This document shows positions 12,403 to 23,159 of a DNA stretch of 64,000 nucleotides, piece by piece. The notes below the pieces were generated by a model. That model searched no databases, was not told the DNA's origin, and saw only the letters and a program-made list of their open reading frames with translations. The stretch comes from Diphasiastrum complanatum (lineage: Eukaryota; Streptophyta; Lycopodiopsida; Lycopodiales; Lycopodiaceae), in assembly GCA_029204225.1 (NCBI GenBank), contig MU831874.1:35088-99087 (forward strand). The letters run 5' to 3'. Every line of letters begins with the position of its first letter. The first letter of the stretch is position 1. The position numbers were made by a program, and so were the translations under genes.

Positions 12403-13745
12403 ATGCTTTACCTCCTGGATTTGATAGCTTGTGGCTATTTTAGACTATAAGAAGTTTTGACTACAGACTCTGTAGCTACCTACTATCAGACAGGTGAATG
12501 TTGGTTATTCCAGATTTGTTAGAAAGAGCCAGTTAAGTGATTTTCTACTAAGAATAGTATTGAAAGAACCCTTGCCAAGTTAACCTTCGTCAATATAGTT
12601 TTTAAGTTGTGATCTATCAAATCTAGCTACTATCAAATTTTTAAAACATTCATAATGATTCGATGCTGATTTCTGAAAAAAAATTCATTTTAGAATGTCA
12701 ATTTATTGATCAAGATCTATATTCTAAAATTTAGATTCTAATTGCCATCAAGTAATCAAGTTGTTACAATCAGATCAGAAGATTGTTGGGGAAATAGACC
12801 ATGGTGGATGAACAGGTCGAACAATTGGATCAAAACGATCCTAGTACTACACGAAGGCAATAATCGTCAACTGATTCCCTTGATGCATGCACTACTAAAA
12901 TAGTAGGCGAACACAAAATAGAGCTTAATTGCGATTATGTGGAAGAGGAAGATCAAACAGTCAAACAAAACAGTTAGAGAGTTAGACAGAAAGCGGAAAA
13001 CATGCAACACTGACAAAATTTGAACGCAAAACAAAAAAGTAATTTATTCAGATTGAATCTATGAAAATACAAGTTAGATGATGCTGGTGAGCACAAAACA
13101 ATAGTGGACAAAACTGCATGCTCACACTGCTCACTACGATCTGTAACAACTATGAGCTTATTCTGACAAACAGTCTAAAAAGAAAGAATCGATGCTTGAA
13201 AGCATCTACTATGTCTGTCTCTAATAAGTTGTCATCTCAGCGTCTATGTGCGCTCGAGCGTATGTGGATTCAACCTATCTTGTCTGGCATCGATTAATTT
13301 CTTACATTGGCATCCCTTTATTGATTACAAATGATTAATAGTATATAATTTACATGTGTGCAAATGTATGTACAAGAAGATGGCATGGATCAGTTGTGTC
13401 ATCTAGAGTAGATCGTGACTGTTGTTGCCATTGTCCAAGTAGTTGCATAGTACAGGAAGTGGCCGTGAGAAGGCTTCGACTATTCAGAGTTGAGTGTGTC
13501 ACTGCCGATAGTCAATGGAGTCAGGATAGTCATTTGATGGTCCCTGCCGATAGTCGGTTGAGTCGATAAGTTGGACTCTTCGATTAGTCGGCCAAGTCAG
13601 GTTTTCTCGATAAGTCGGCCAACTCCGATAAGTCGGGTGACCTCGACAAGTTGGACTGCCATTCTCTTGCATGTCTTTGATAATAGAGTATTTCTGTAGA
13701 CTGTGCAAAAATGCGTGTAAAACTGTAGCAATATGAATGGAACTA
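12403..13745. other. Spacer between two copia remnants; possible LTR sequence
   Basis: No coding region is supported. 13499-13660 contains about eight copies of a CGATAAGTCGG / GATAGTCGG word in both orientations. The stretch has no identifiable LTR ends, but it lies where the 5' LTR of the 8.7-12.4 kb element or the 3' LTR of the next element would be expected. Confidence 0.35.
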
Positions 13746-14886
13746 GATTAACATGGGATCTAGGGAGTAGCTTGAAACAACAATGTATTTCGCTTTTGTA
13801 GAGAAAAGAGCAACAGAGGTTTGATTACGACTATTCCAAGAGATAGGATCGTTGTTGAAGAAGAATGTAAATCCAGATGTGGATTTATGAGTATCTACAT
13901 CTCGTTCACAACTTGCATCTGAATATCCACTTAGCTGATGGAGATTGTCGTTGTTGACTTCTCCATAGGAGATGCACAGGTCCGTTGCGAATGTACCTCA
14001 TGACTCTGATAAGAGCCTTCTAATGTATGATTCCAAGATTAGCCAAGAAATGCCTTAATGAGCTAACTGCAAAAGCGATACCAGGTATTGTATAGACCAT
14101 TGCATACATGAGAGAGCCGAGTATCGATTGATATAGATACTCTCTCATTTTCTTCTTTTTCTGCTTTGTTTGAGGACATTGGTCATCATAGGTCTGGATC
14201 CATTGGTGAATGAGCTTCTTTGCAATTAATCAGATTATATCTGATAAAAGGTATTATGAAGATACCTTTGTTGAGTAATGTAGATCATTTGTCTTTCTCT
14301 GTCTTGATGAATTTGAATTCCAAGATAGTAGTGAGCCTCACCCAGATCGGTCATGCCAAATTCGGAGGACAACATCTGTTTAGCATTCTTCACCTAATCG
14401 GTGATGTTGCTGAAAAGAAATGTATCGTCGACATACAAGGTGATGATAATGAAAGAATGTTGCACTGATTTGAAGTAAATATTAGAATTGACAACGGCTT
14501 GGTTTGAAGCCATGTTGGATGAGGAATGTGTTGATCCTCTGAAACCAAACTCTTGTTGATTGTTTTAATCCATAAAGTGCCTTGTGAAATTTACAAACAT
14601 GATTATTCATATCTTTGAGAATGTATCCCTCAAGCTGTATCATGTAAATGTCTTCTTCTATAACTCCATTCAAATAAGCTGTCTGTTCATCGAGTTGATG
14701 TACTTCGAGGTCGGCTGTAGCAACAAAAGATAAGAGGACTCGAATCGATGAATGCTTGACCACTAGACTGAATGTCTCATTGTAGTCGATGTTTGGGATT
14801 TGAGAAAATCCTCTGGCTACTCTTCGGGCCTTCCTTCTGTCAATACTCCTGTCAGCTTTATAGTTGATATTGAAAGACCCATTCAC
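13746..14886 (-). pseudogene. Copia RT and partial RNase H remnant
   Basis: The frame 14886-14482 contains ARGFSQIPNIDYNETFS, LDEQTAYLNGVIEEDIYM and ALYGLKQSTRVWF. After a break, about 14180-13746 encodes SILGSLMYAMVYTIPG and STSGFTFFFNN, the RT tail and RNase H start, ending at STKAKYIVVSS where the sequence is truncated. Multiple stops make it non-functional. Confidence 0.8.
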
Positions 14887-14899
14887 AATCGATAAGATT

Positions 14900-15495
14900 G
14901 CTGCCGGTAGGTATTACGACCAATGACCATGTCTAGTTCTTGATCAGAGAGAAATACTCTCTATTCTCTCCAGAGATCAGAGTCTTATTAGCTAAGTGTC
15001 TCTTCGACTGTACTCGGCTTCTACATTAAAAGACATGCAGACTCATGAATGTACCTCGTGGGCTATGTGCACACTCGGTTTGATCTTCTTGGAGGTCATG
15101 TTGGCTAATGATCCATTCTATGGTCAGGTTGTTGCTGATTTACAACAATGTCCTCCTCTGATTTGTTGTTGAGTAGTTGGTCAACTGTAGGCACGATGGA
15201 TCCTGAGGCTCGAATTGTCATGTCTATGATAGGTGTAGAAGGTTTGCATGGAACTTTACCCTTGCCTTTGAAGTCAATAAACTGATCCTCGATAAAGACT
15301 GAATCCCTTCTGACTGAAATCTACCGGGTATCAGTGTCGTACAACTTATAGGTATTGTCGGAGGAAGTATAACCGATCAGGATGGTCGTTAGACTTTGAA
15401 AGTCAAATTTCTTCCTTGTCTCCTTTGGGATCTATGTGTAGACTCATACGTTCTTCACTGAAGGCTTAGATCCTGTCCAAACCTCATGGGGTGTT
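14900..15495 (-). pseudogene. Copia integrase C-terminal and linker fragment
   Basis: The minus strand reads PHEVWTGSKPSVKNV immediately inside the junction with the plus-strand element, then a stop-riddled tail with RRDSVFIEDQF and an acidic linker leading to the RT at 14886. It continues the integrase core at 18257-18770 once the insertion is discounted. Confidence 0.65.
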
Positions 15496-16600
15496 TGTTG
15501 GATTTATTCCCTCTAGCTCTCTTAAAATCCCATTTTAATCTGCCTCCATTCATGTTGCATATTTACTAACGTTGTCATGCAGTCTGCATATTGACGTGCA
15601 AATTCGCATAGACGAAGAAAAGACGAAAGAATCATGACACTATACATAGTTTAAGGTGATAGGCGAAAAGGGGACACTATCTTACAGAATGCCAAAAGTG
15701 CCCTAAAAGAGCCGGGCACCCTGTAAATCTTATCCTAAGGCCATTCGTAAGAGTGACGCACTCTTCGCATCATCACCAATGTTCACTTCAACACTGGTTG
15801 ACGTTGCACCCTTTTTCACGCTCACCCCATGCAGTTGCGCTAACTGATTGGAAAATGATTGCAGCCACCCACGATCTCCTACAGACAACACATCCACTCT
15901 GTACTACACGCCTGTAATATTATGTAATATATATATACTAGACACCATTCGTGTAAATGATGATGAAGAGAGCAGAAGAAGACGACATAAACGAAGTAGA
16001 TGCCTTGAGCATTGATTATTATTTTTGTCAGAATTAAGGTCTAATCCTTTTTTTACAGATTGAAATAAGCTTTGTAGGGCACGCGGTTTCGTCCGCTACT
16101 GTATTGTGCTCTACTGCATTATTGACATGTATACATGATATACTTAATTTGATACAGTTCATTGTTCTACATTCAGATCTATGTTAATATTGCTCTGCTT
16201 ATCATTCATTATGTCTGATCTTTCTAGTTGTTCTTACTGGTAATAGACGATTAACATTTAGTCTTGTCTTTCGCGAATCATTCGTGACTAATTATCAATC
16301 GAGCATAGTCTAGCTCTTCGCGAATCATTTGCGACATATAATTTGTCTTGCTATTTGCGACAAATTCTTCTTCTGGTGCTTCATCTATTAATGTTTGGCT
16401 ACGTAATCTAGAATGACCGTGATTTCTATCACTAAAGTTTTGCCATTTTGATAGGCGTAGTCATGCATACGGAGAGAGATGTATAGTTCATCCCGCTGCG
16501 CACAAACATTTTCTGTTCGAGTTCGTTTCTCGTTCGCTTCTTGTTCGAGTTCGTTTCTCGTTCGTGTTCGTCATAAATTCTTTCCCTCTCTCTCCCAACA
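15496..16600 (+). repeat. 5' LTR of the deleted copia element
   Basis: The LTR is 1105 bp, starts TGTTGG and ends CCAACA, a perfect 6-base terminal inverted repeat. A TATA-rich block at about 15922-15940 is a plausible promoter. Its last 462 bp are repeated as the truncated 3' LTR at 17795-18256, and a more diverged partial copy lies at about 35025-35424. Confidence 0.85.
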
Positions 16601-16613
16601 TGGTATCAGAGCT
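16601..16613 (+). promoter_or_regulatory. Primer binding site (initiator Met tRNA type)
   Basis: TGGTATCAGAGCT directly follows the LTR end CCAACA. This complements the 3' end of plant initiator Met tRNA, the usual minus-strand primer of copia elements. Confidence 0.85.
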
Positions 16614-16781
16614 ATCTTCATAGCTTGATTAGCTGCCACAGTACAAGACTCTACTAGCCAATAGAGTAATTATTTTCTTGTTTTGTAAATATCAGATTTT
16701 CATACTTAAGTCACTGATAGTTTCTCCTATCACTTAGACTAATTCTTCCACATTGATTCCCAAGGGAAAGCCAGTCCTATC

Positions 16782-17797
16782 ATGGACAAGCTTGATGGAG
16801 CCAATTACCATATGTGAAAATTTAAGATGAAAATTGTACTAATGGCAAAAGAATTGTACGACGTTGTTACAGGTGTAGAAGGGAAACCCGAAGCGGATGA
16901 CGCGACAATCGCCAGATGGAAGTTGAAGGATGGAAAAGCTTTCGCGCTGATCATCCTCAACATCACGGATACCCAGATCGGCCATGTATCCGAGGCTCAG
17001 ACATCGAAAGAAGCCTGGGACATCTTGAACACACTATACAAAGTGCGAGATATAGCTTCCAAGCTACATCTCAAGAAGAAATTCTACTCCCTCAAGATGA
17101 CGAATGGTGATTCTCTGCAGAATTACATTAATCAATTCAAGAACCTACTAAGACGGATGGCCGCTGTCGGATCTGTCATAGACGATCAAGATGCAATGAT
17201 GCAACTGCTTACAAGCTTGCCAAGTTCTTACGACACTTGGGTGATGATCATCACGACTCATCCAGAATTGACTCTTTCGAGAGTCATTACTATGTTGTTG
17301 TAGGAAGACATGCAAAAGAACGAAGCCTCGAGTTCTTCAGCTGATTCTCACGCCTTGTACACCAACAAGAGCATGACAAAGCAGAAGAAGAAGAACGGCC
17401 CGAAGCAATCAAAGCTAGACTAGAAACCAGCTCAGCACAAGGGACAGTCGAATTCGCAGACAAAGGAGAAGCTGTTTTGCAGATATTGCAAACGAAACAA
17501 CCACAAAATACAAGACTGTCGCATACTTCAAGCAAAGAACAACAACAAAGGGTAGTCGAATCAAGTGGCGAATGCAGCTGCAGAAGCTCCACAGCCTATT
17601 CAAGAAACGGATCATGATGCCTTCATGACCAACCATCAAGGAGCATCTGGCGACAGTTCTTGGTTCCTAGATTCCGGAGCCACTCAGCACATGACTAGTC
17701 TCATTGGCTATTTCGAGTCCTATACATGTTACAGTACTCAAAAATTCGTTCACCTTGGCGACAATAGCACACAAGCTATTAAAGGTGAAGGCACTAT
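16782..17797 (+). pseudogene. gag: Copia gag and protease, disrupted
   Basis: The reading starts at ATG 16782 (MDKLDGANYHM) and meets TGA at 16815-16817, where a Trp codon is expected. It stays open to TAG at 17301, then needs further stop read-throughs near 17420 and 17552. It contains the UBN2-type gag core, an intact CCHC knuckle (CRYCKRNNHKIQDC, near 17478-17520) and a protease site (WFLDSGATQHM, near 17672). The polyprotein is cut at about 17797 by the deletion that joins it to LTR sequence. Confidence 0.8.
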
Positions 17798-18256
17798 ACT
17801 TAATCTGATACATTTCATTGTTCTACGTTCAGATCTATGTTAATATTGCTATGCTTATCATTCATTCTGTCTGATCTTTCTAGTTGTTCTTACTGGTAAT
17901 AGATGATTAACATTTAGTCTTGTCTTTCGCGAATCATTCGTGACTAATTATCAGTCGAGCACAATCTAGCTCTTCGCAAATCATTTGCGACATATAATTT
18001 GTCTTGCTATTCGCGACAAATTATTCTTCTGGTGCTTCATCTATTAATGTTTGGCTACGTAATCTAGAATGACCATGATTTCTATCACTAAAGTTCTGCC
18101 ATTCTGATAGGCGTAGTCATGCTTACGGAGAGAATCGTATAGTTCATTCCACTGCGCACGAACATTTTCTGTTCTAGTTCGTTTCTCGTTCGCTTCTTGT
18201 TTGAGTTCGTTTCTCATTCGTGTTCGTCATAAATTCTTCCCCCCTCTCTCCCAACA
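17795..18256 (+). repeat. Truncated 3' LTR of the deleted copia element
   Basis: These 462 bp match 16139-16600 of the 5' LTR, with scattered substitutions and no length change, ending in CCAACA. The junction with the protease region falls in a shared word (ATACTTAAT), so the deletion probably used this short homology. Confidence 0.85.
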
Positions 18257-18770
18257 TGTTTTGCCTGAGAGTCGAACATATGTTCTAGATGTAAGCTGTA
18301 GTGGAAACAGCTTTCAGCCCAGAAACTCTGGCAATGATGCATGTGCCAACATGCATTTGGCTGACTCAACTAGGGTACAATTCTTCCTCTCGGCTAGTCG
18401 TTTGATTGAGATGAATAGGGAGTAATAAATTCTTGTTCAATGCATTGGCTTTGGTAGTACTCCTTGAATTTAGTAGAGATATACTCTCCACCATTGTTGG
18501 ACCTCAGGGCTTTGATCTTTTTACTAGTTTCTTTCTCTACACGCTCTTTGAAGATTTTTAAGCAGTTGAAAGTTTTTGATTTCTTCTTGATAAAGTACAC
18601 CATCGTTCTTTTGGAAAATTCATCAATAAAAGTAACAAAATCCTTTGCATCCTTCAGTGAAAGATTTGGCATTGGGCCACAAATATCTGTATATACAATA
18701 TCTAACAATCCTCTAGCAAAATGTTGATGGCTTGATCTAGAAGGTTTCCTAGCCTGTTTACCGACTATAT
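18257..18770 (-). pseudogene. Copia integrase core fragment
   Basis: The frame 18708-18394 contains VYTDICGPMPNLSLKDAK, VTFIDEFSKRTMVYF and ALRSNNGGEY; the second catalytic Asp has become Asn (SNNGGEY instead of SDNGGEY). It continues, frameshifted, through LAERKNCTLVESAKCMLAHA to 18257, where the plus-strand element interrupts it. It belongs to the split minus-strand copia. Confidence 0.8.
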
Positions 18771-19452
18771 TATTAAAAATTCACAATTCTAGCTTGACTA
18801 GTTTTGGTCATATGACTTGTAAATAGTTAGATGGTCATGATGTGGCTTGTCACACGTGCCAAATAGCATAGGATTCCATTCATAAGGATGTTCTCAAGTA
18901 GACCTAAGTGTTAGAAACTTTGGAATGAGTCCAAATTATGCTTAGATACAAGGGAGAAAAAATAGGAGCTATTTTTGGTAATTTTTGCATTGTTGAGGGA
19001 TCTCCAAGATTCCAACCCTAAATTTGTAGGGATGAAAGATCCACCAAAATTAGCATTAGGGATAGGTTTAGGGCTACTCATACCTGCCCAAAATCGTGAT
19101 GGATCATGTATATATAGGTGATGATATCTCACCAAAATCAATCAAGCAATTTCATGTTTTTTCTCTCATAATGGTGCAATTGCTCTCTATGTTCATAATT
19201 GTTTGAGTACTTGTGATTACTAATGATTATAGGATTGAATGTAGGTCTGGTGTACAGTACTCAGACTGTGGGAGGCCGTACTTTCACACGTGTGAAGCCT
19301 TCTTCAAGGATTTGGGCCATTTAGTGAGGTTCAAGCCTAGATTTTTGATGGATTTTGATGGTTCAACTTGTGCTAATCTTATGAAATCATAATCTATTGT
19401 TTCCCTCATCATTTCAAGTGTTTTAGGATCCTTATTTGCTGTAATTTTTACA
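18771..19452 (+). repeat. 5' LTR of the young copia element
   Basis: The 682-bp LTR starts TATTAAAA (the partner starts TGTTAAAA, so the terminal TG has mutated) and ends TTTTTACA. A TATA box (TGTATATATAGG, about 19108-19117) is visible. The six differences from the other LTR are at 18772, two near 19022-19026, one near 19094 and two near 19335. Confidence 0.93.
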
Positions 19453-19465
19453 TGGTATCAGAGCC
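19453..19465 (+). promoter_or_regulatory. Primer binding site (initiator Met tRNA type)
   Basis: TGGTATCAGAGCC starts immediately after the LTR end, in plus orientation. It is followed by about 520 bp of untranslated leader up to the inversion breakpoint at 19976-19983. Confidence 0.9.
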
Positions 19466-19964
19466 TAAAGGCTGAAATGAGCTAAATCCTTGGTTTTCAT
19501 TCATTTTGATCACAATTTTTGATCTAAATCTTGTGTAGATTGGATCTTAGCATCTAGTATTGATTCTAGAACTCAAAGTGAGTTAAATACATTGGAGATT
19601 GGTGTTGTGTGACTTCATTTGCAGGTGTTTAGGTGTCTAAAACCAGAGGCAAAGTTGAATTCAATTCACATTACCAAGATAGCAAGTTTTGCTTGCTCCA
19701 AGCATTGATTTCTAAGCGAGTTTTGGAGGTGATTTCATAGAGGAGGCTTTCTAGCATTCAAGGAGAGGGAAGATCAGAGTTTTGGGGACTCTTCAAGGCT
19801 GTTCTAAGGTGTAGTAGACACCTCTTAAAGTGATTTAGGTTCAGTCCAACCATTGCTTGACTTATGCACCAAATTAGATCAATTTTTCATCAATTTTGAT
19901 CATTTTTTGCTTGTGATTGGATAGTAGATTGTGTTGCATCCTCATTAAGTTCCATTTAGATCTT

Positions 19965-22916
19965 TTACAAGTGATTTTGGAAGTATATTAGGTTTCTGAA
20001 ATTCACTCTTGATCTTGAGTTCCAAGATCTCGAGGCTTGCTTCAAGCCATAGATGCTTCTTTGGAGATGGCATACTTTGTTCTCCATTCCATGCTTGATG
20101 AACCCTTGTGGCTGCTCCATATAGATATCTTCTTCCAAAAAACCATTCAAGAAAGCATTAGAGACATCCATTTGACATAGAATCCATCCAAAATGTGATG
20201 CAAGTGCAATGATTAGTCTTATTGTGACCATATTGGCCACGGGTGCAAAAGTTTCCTCATAGTCTATCCCTCTCTCTTGAGCATAACCTTTTGCAACTAA
20301 TCTTGCTTTATGTTTGTTAACACTCCCATTTGCATTCAACTTAAGCTTGAAGACCCACTTGCATCCTATTACATTCCTTTGAGGTCTCTCAACAAGCAAC
20401 CAAGTTTCATTCTCAATCAAGGCATCATACTCATCCAACATAGCTTTATACCATTCTTTGGAGTTCAATGCATCTTCAACATTTGACGGTTCTTCAAAAC
20501 TAGATAAAGCATAAGAAGTGGATGAGATACCCTCAACTTGCTGTCCTTTGCCTTGATATGTGAGCCTTGATGGCTCCACTTTTGCCCTTGAAGATCTCCT
20601 TGGTGTGATAGGTGGGTTTGGTGCTTGCTCCTCCATGAGCTCCTCCTCAAAACCAAGATCTTGCTCCTCAGCCATCTTCTTCTTGATTGTTGGAGCACTT
20701 GAGCCTTCTTCAAGCATATGCATATGATGTTCATCAAAGATGACATCCCTTGAAACAACAAATTTGTTCAAGGATGGGAGATAGACTTTGTAGCCCTTGC
20801 TTGAGCTTGCATATCCAAGCATGATCCCTCTTGTGGAAGATGGATCCTCCTTGGTTCTTGTTTCCAATGGCACATGCACATAACATATACACCCAAAAAC
20901 TTTCAAGTGATTAAGATTGGGTTTCTTTCCATACAACATCTCATAAGGAGTTTTGCCTTCAATTGCTTTGCAAGACACCCTATTCATCAAGTAGTTTGCA
21001 CATACAAGAGACTCACCCCAAAAGGATTTGGGCAAACAAGCATCTAATCTTAAAGCCTTAGAACATTCACATAATGTTCTATTCCTTCTTTCAGCAACTC
21101 CATTTTGTTGAGGAGTGTAAGGACAAGAAGTCTCTTTCTTGATCCCTTCCTCCTCACAAAAGGTCTTGAACTCATTGGAGATGAATTCTCCACCATTGTC
21201 ACTTCTAAGAATCTTGATGCTATGATTATGATGCTTTTCCACAAACAACTTGAACTTTACAAAAGTATCAAATACTTGAGACTTGAAGGAAAGTAAGAAC
21301 ACCCAACAATATCTTGAGTATTCATCAATGAAGGTTAAAAACATGGATGAACCTCCATTAGATTTGGTGCTAGCAATGTGCACATCCGAGTATATGAGTT
21401 CAAGAGGATGAGATGACTTTGTGATGGAGTTAGGAAACACCTTCTTATGTGCCTTGGATAAGGCACAAGCTTCACAAACCTTGTCTTCCTTCCCAATAGA
21501 CCTTGGTAGGCCTAAAGCATATTCCTCCTTGATCATAGCCTCCATGGAACCCGAGTTGACATGTCCAAGTCTTTTGTGCCATAAAGTAAAGGTAGATATT
21601 TTGTTCTTCTCGGCCAACATGACAACATTAGTATCCACAAATGCATCCAGCTTATAAAGTTTGCCAAGTCTAGTGCCCTTAGCCACTATCTTACCCTTCT
21701 TCTTGATGAAACATTCATTTGAAGCAAAGTCAACATTGAAACCATTGTCTACCATTTGGCCAACACTTAGTAGATTCTTTGTTATTGTAGGAATGTACAA
21801 AACACCTTCTATGTTGATCTTTTTGGAAGATCCTAAGCAAAGGGGAATGGTACCAACTCCTTCAATCTTACAAGCTTCATCATTTGCTGTATAGATAGAC
21901 TTTATAGGTCCATCATAAGATAAGAGAGAAGAGAAAAACTCCCTTTTACTAGTCATGTGTGAACTAGCACCCGAGTCAATCCACCAAGGATCTTCTCCTT
22001 TGAAGCTTGTTGAAGAAAATATGGACATCATGAGAGAGTCCTCATGTGAACTCTCCTCCTCCTCCTCTTTGCTCATGTTGGCTTGGCTTTGATCTTGCTT
22101 CCTCTTGAAGCATTCCGAGGCATAATGCCCCATCTTGCTACAATAGTAGCACTTCACCTTTGATTTGTCCTTCTTGACTTTGGTGGTTGATGGAGATGCC
22201 TTTGGGGGTCCTTCTTGATCCTCAAGCTTTGTAGACTTCTTGAATGTTGATCCTTTGCCTTTGGACTTGCCTTTGCCTTTGGTGAAGAGAGCTTGGTCAT
22301 CTCCACCTTGGATGGAAAGCCTATCCATCCTCTCTTGCATTTGGCTCCTTCTTGATTCCTCGGCCATGAGTGTGCCTTGGAGTTCTTCAAGTATGGGTAG
22401 CTTACCCATAATTGCATATCCCTGAACCAAATTGTCAAATTCAAAGCTTAGTCCATTCAATATGAGTTGAACAAGCTCTTCATCCTTGATAGGGTCACCT
22501 ATAAAGGCTAGCTCTTTGTTCAATTCCTTTACTCTTAGGACAAAAGTATGTGCACTCTCTCCTTTCTTTTCATAGCTTCTATAGATTTGATTCTTCAAAG
22601 CTAACATTCTAGTTTGGTTCTTGGATTCATAGACCTTTTGCAAAGTCTCCCAAGCATCTTGAGCTGAAGTGCAATCTCCTACCTCTCTTAAGAGTTCATT
22701 TGCAACATTCATTTTTATGCAATGTAGTGCAACATTGCACCTCTTGATGTATTTGGCTTTTTCTTGAGGATGAATAGGTTCACCCTCCTTACCATTTACA
22801 ATTTCCATCAGATCTTGCATGATCATGATAGATTCCATTCTAACTTTCCATATGGAATAGTTAGTTTTGTTGAGCCTTTCATTAGTATCCAAAAGATATG
22901 CATTTATAGATGCCAT
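19965..22916 (-). CDS. gag-pol: Copia gag-protease-integrase-RT polyprotein, 5' part (inverted)
   Basis: The frame is 983 codons from ATG at 22916 (MASINAYLLDTNERLNK) with no internal stop. Domains in order: UBN2-type gag (about 20-200); CCHC knuckle CYYCSKMGHYASEC (about 256-269); aspartic protease WWIDSGASSHM (about 310); GAG-pre-integrase LWHKRLGHVN; integrase core with the D, D and E of IYSDVH, LRSDNGGEF and NGVAERRNRTL (about 510-610); and RT through ARLVAKGYAQERGIDYEETF to SIYGLKQASRSWN. After the breakpoint near 19983 it reads a few residues of leader sequence and stops. The remainder of RT is at 23159 on the opposite strand and would be in frame across the shared 8-base breakpoint word. 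As it stands the product lacks the YVDD motif and RNase H. Confidence 0.93.
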   Translation of the reverse strand: MASINAYLLDTNERLNKTNYSIWKVRMESIMIMQDLMEIVNGKEGEPIHPQEKAKYIKRCNVALHCIKMNVANELLREVGDCTSAQDAWETLQKVYESKNQTRMLALKNQIYRSYEKKGESAHTFVLRVKELNKELAFIGDPIKDEELVQLILNGLSFEFDNLVQGYAIMGKLPILEELQGTLMAEESRRSQMQERMDRLSIQGGDDQALFTKGKGKSKGKGSTFKKSTKLEDQEGPPKASPSTTKVKKDKSKVKCYYCSKMGHYASECFKRKQDQSQANMSKEEEEESSHEDSLMMSIFSSTSFKGEDPWWIDSGASSHMTSKREFFSSLLSYDGPIKSIYTANDEACKIEGVGTIPLCLGSSKKINIEGVLYIPTITKNLLSVGQMVDNGFNVDFASNECFIKKKGKIVAKGTRLGKLYKLDAFVDTNVVMLAEKNKISTFTLWHKRLGHVNSGSMEAMIKEEYALGLPRSIGKEDKVCEACALSKAHKKVFPNSITKSSHPLELIYSDVHIASTKSNGGSSMFLTFIDEYSRYCWVFLLSFKSQVFDTFVKFKLFVEKHHNHSIKILRSDNGGEFISNEFKTFCEEEGIKKETSCPYTPQQNGVAERRNRTLCECSKALRLDACLPKSFWGESLVCANYLMNRVSCKAIEGKTPYEMLYGKKPNLNHLKVFGCICYVHVPLETRTKEDPSSTRGIMLGYASSSKGYKVYLPSLNKFVVSRDVIFDEHHMHMLEEGSSAPTIKKKMAEEQDLGFEEELMEEQAPNPPITPRRSSRAKVEPSRLTYQGKGQQVEGISSTSYALSSFEEPSNVEDALNSKEWYKAMLDEYDALIENETWLLVERPQRNVIGCKWVFKLKLNANGSVNKHKARLVAKGYAQERGIDYEETFAPVANMVTIRLIIALASHFGWILCQMDVSNAFLNGFLEEDIYMEQPQGFIKHGMENKVCHLQRSIYGLKQASRSWNSRSRVNFRNLIYFQNHL

Positions 22917-23159
22917 CTAGTCTCCTAATCAAGGACTTGACACAAATGAAGGTTACTTCTATTGATTTGATTGAAGGTCTACCTTATCCCACTTCTTAGG
23001 GACCTGAAAAGATCAGTAATAGACTTCCTATAAAGATCTAAGAATGATCTCTAACAAAATCAAATCATAGAATACTAGAAACAATGCACTTGCTTGATTG
23101 AAGTAGACAATACTAGTAGAATTGCCCCTCTTTCTATAAAGAACATTAAAGCTTCCAAA
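19976..23159. repeat. 8-bp inverted repeats bounding the internal inversion
   Basis: TTTGGAAG at 19976-19983 and CTTCCAAA at 23152-23159 are exact inverted copies at the two ends of the inverted segment. Undoing the inversion between them puts the leader in front of gag and keeps the polyprotein frame open from the minus-strand part into the plus-strand part. That supports these words as the breakpoints. Confidence 0.8.
22917..23151 (-). other. Displaced 5' leader of the young copia element
   Basis: This non-coding stretch lies upstream of the gag ATG on the minus strand. Because it sits inside the inverted segment it is now separated from the primer site and the leader at 19453-19975. It ends at the right breakpoint repeat CTTCCAAA. 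Confidence 0.6.

Larger units (their letters stand above)
15496..18256 (+). mobile_element. Deleted Ty1/copia element inserted into the minus-strand copia
   Basis: The element has a complete 5' LTR, primer site, gag and protease. A deletion then removes integrase, RT, RNase H and the first part of the 3' LTR, leaving LTR sequence from 17795. Flanks are GTGTT on the left and TGTTT on the right, so the expected 5-bp duplication is present only approximately. The flanking minus-strand integrase continues on both sides. Confidence 0.85.
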
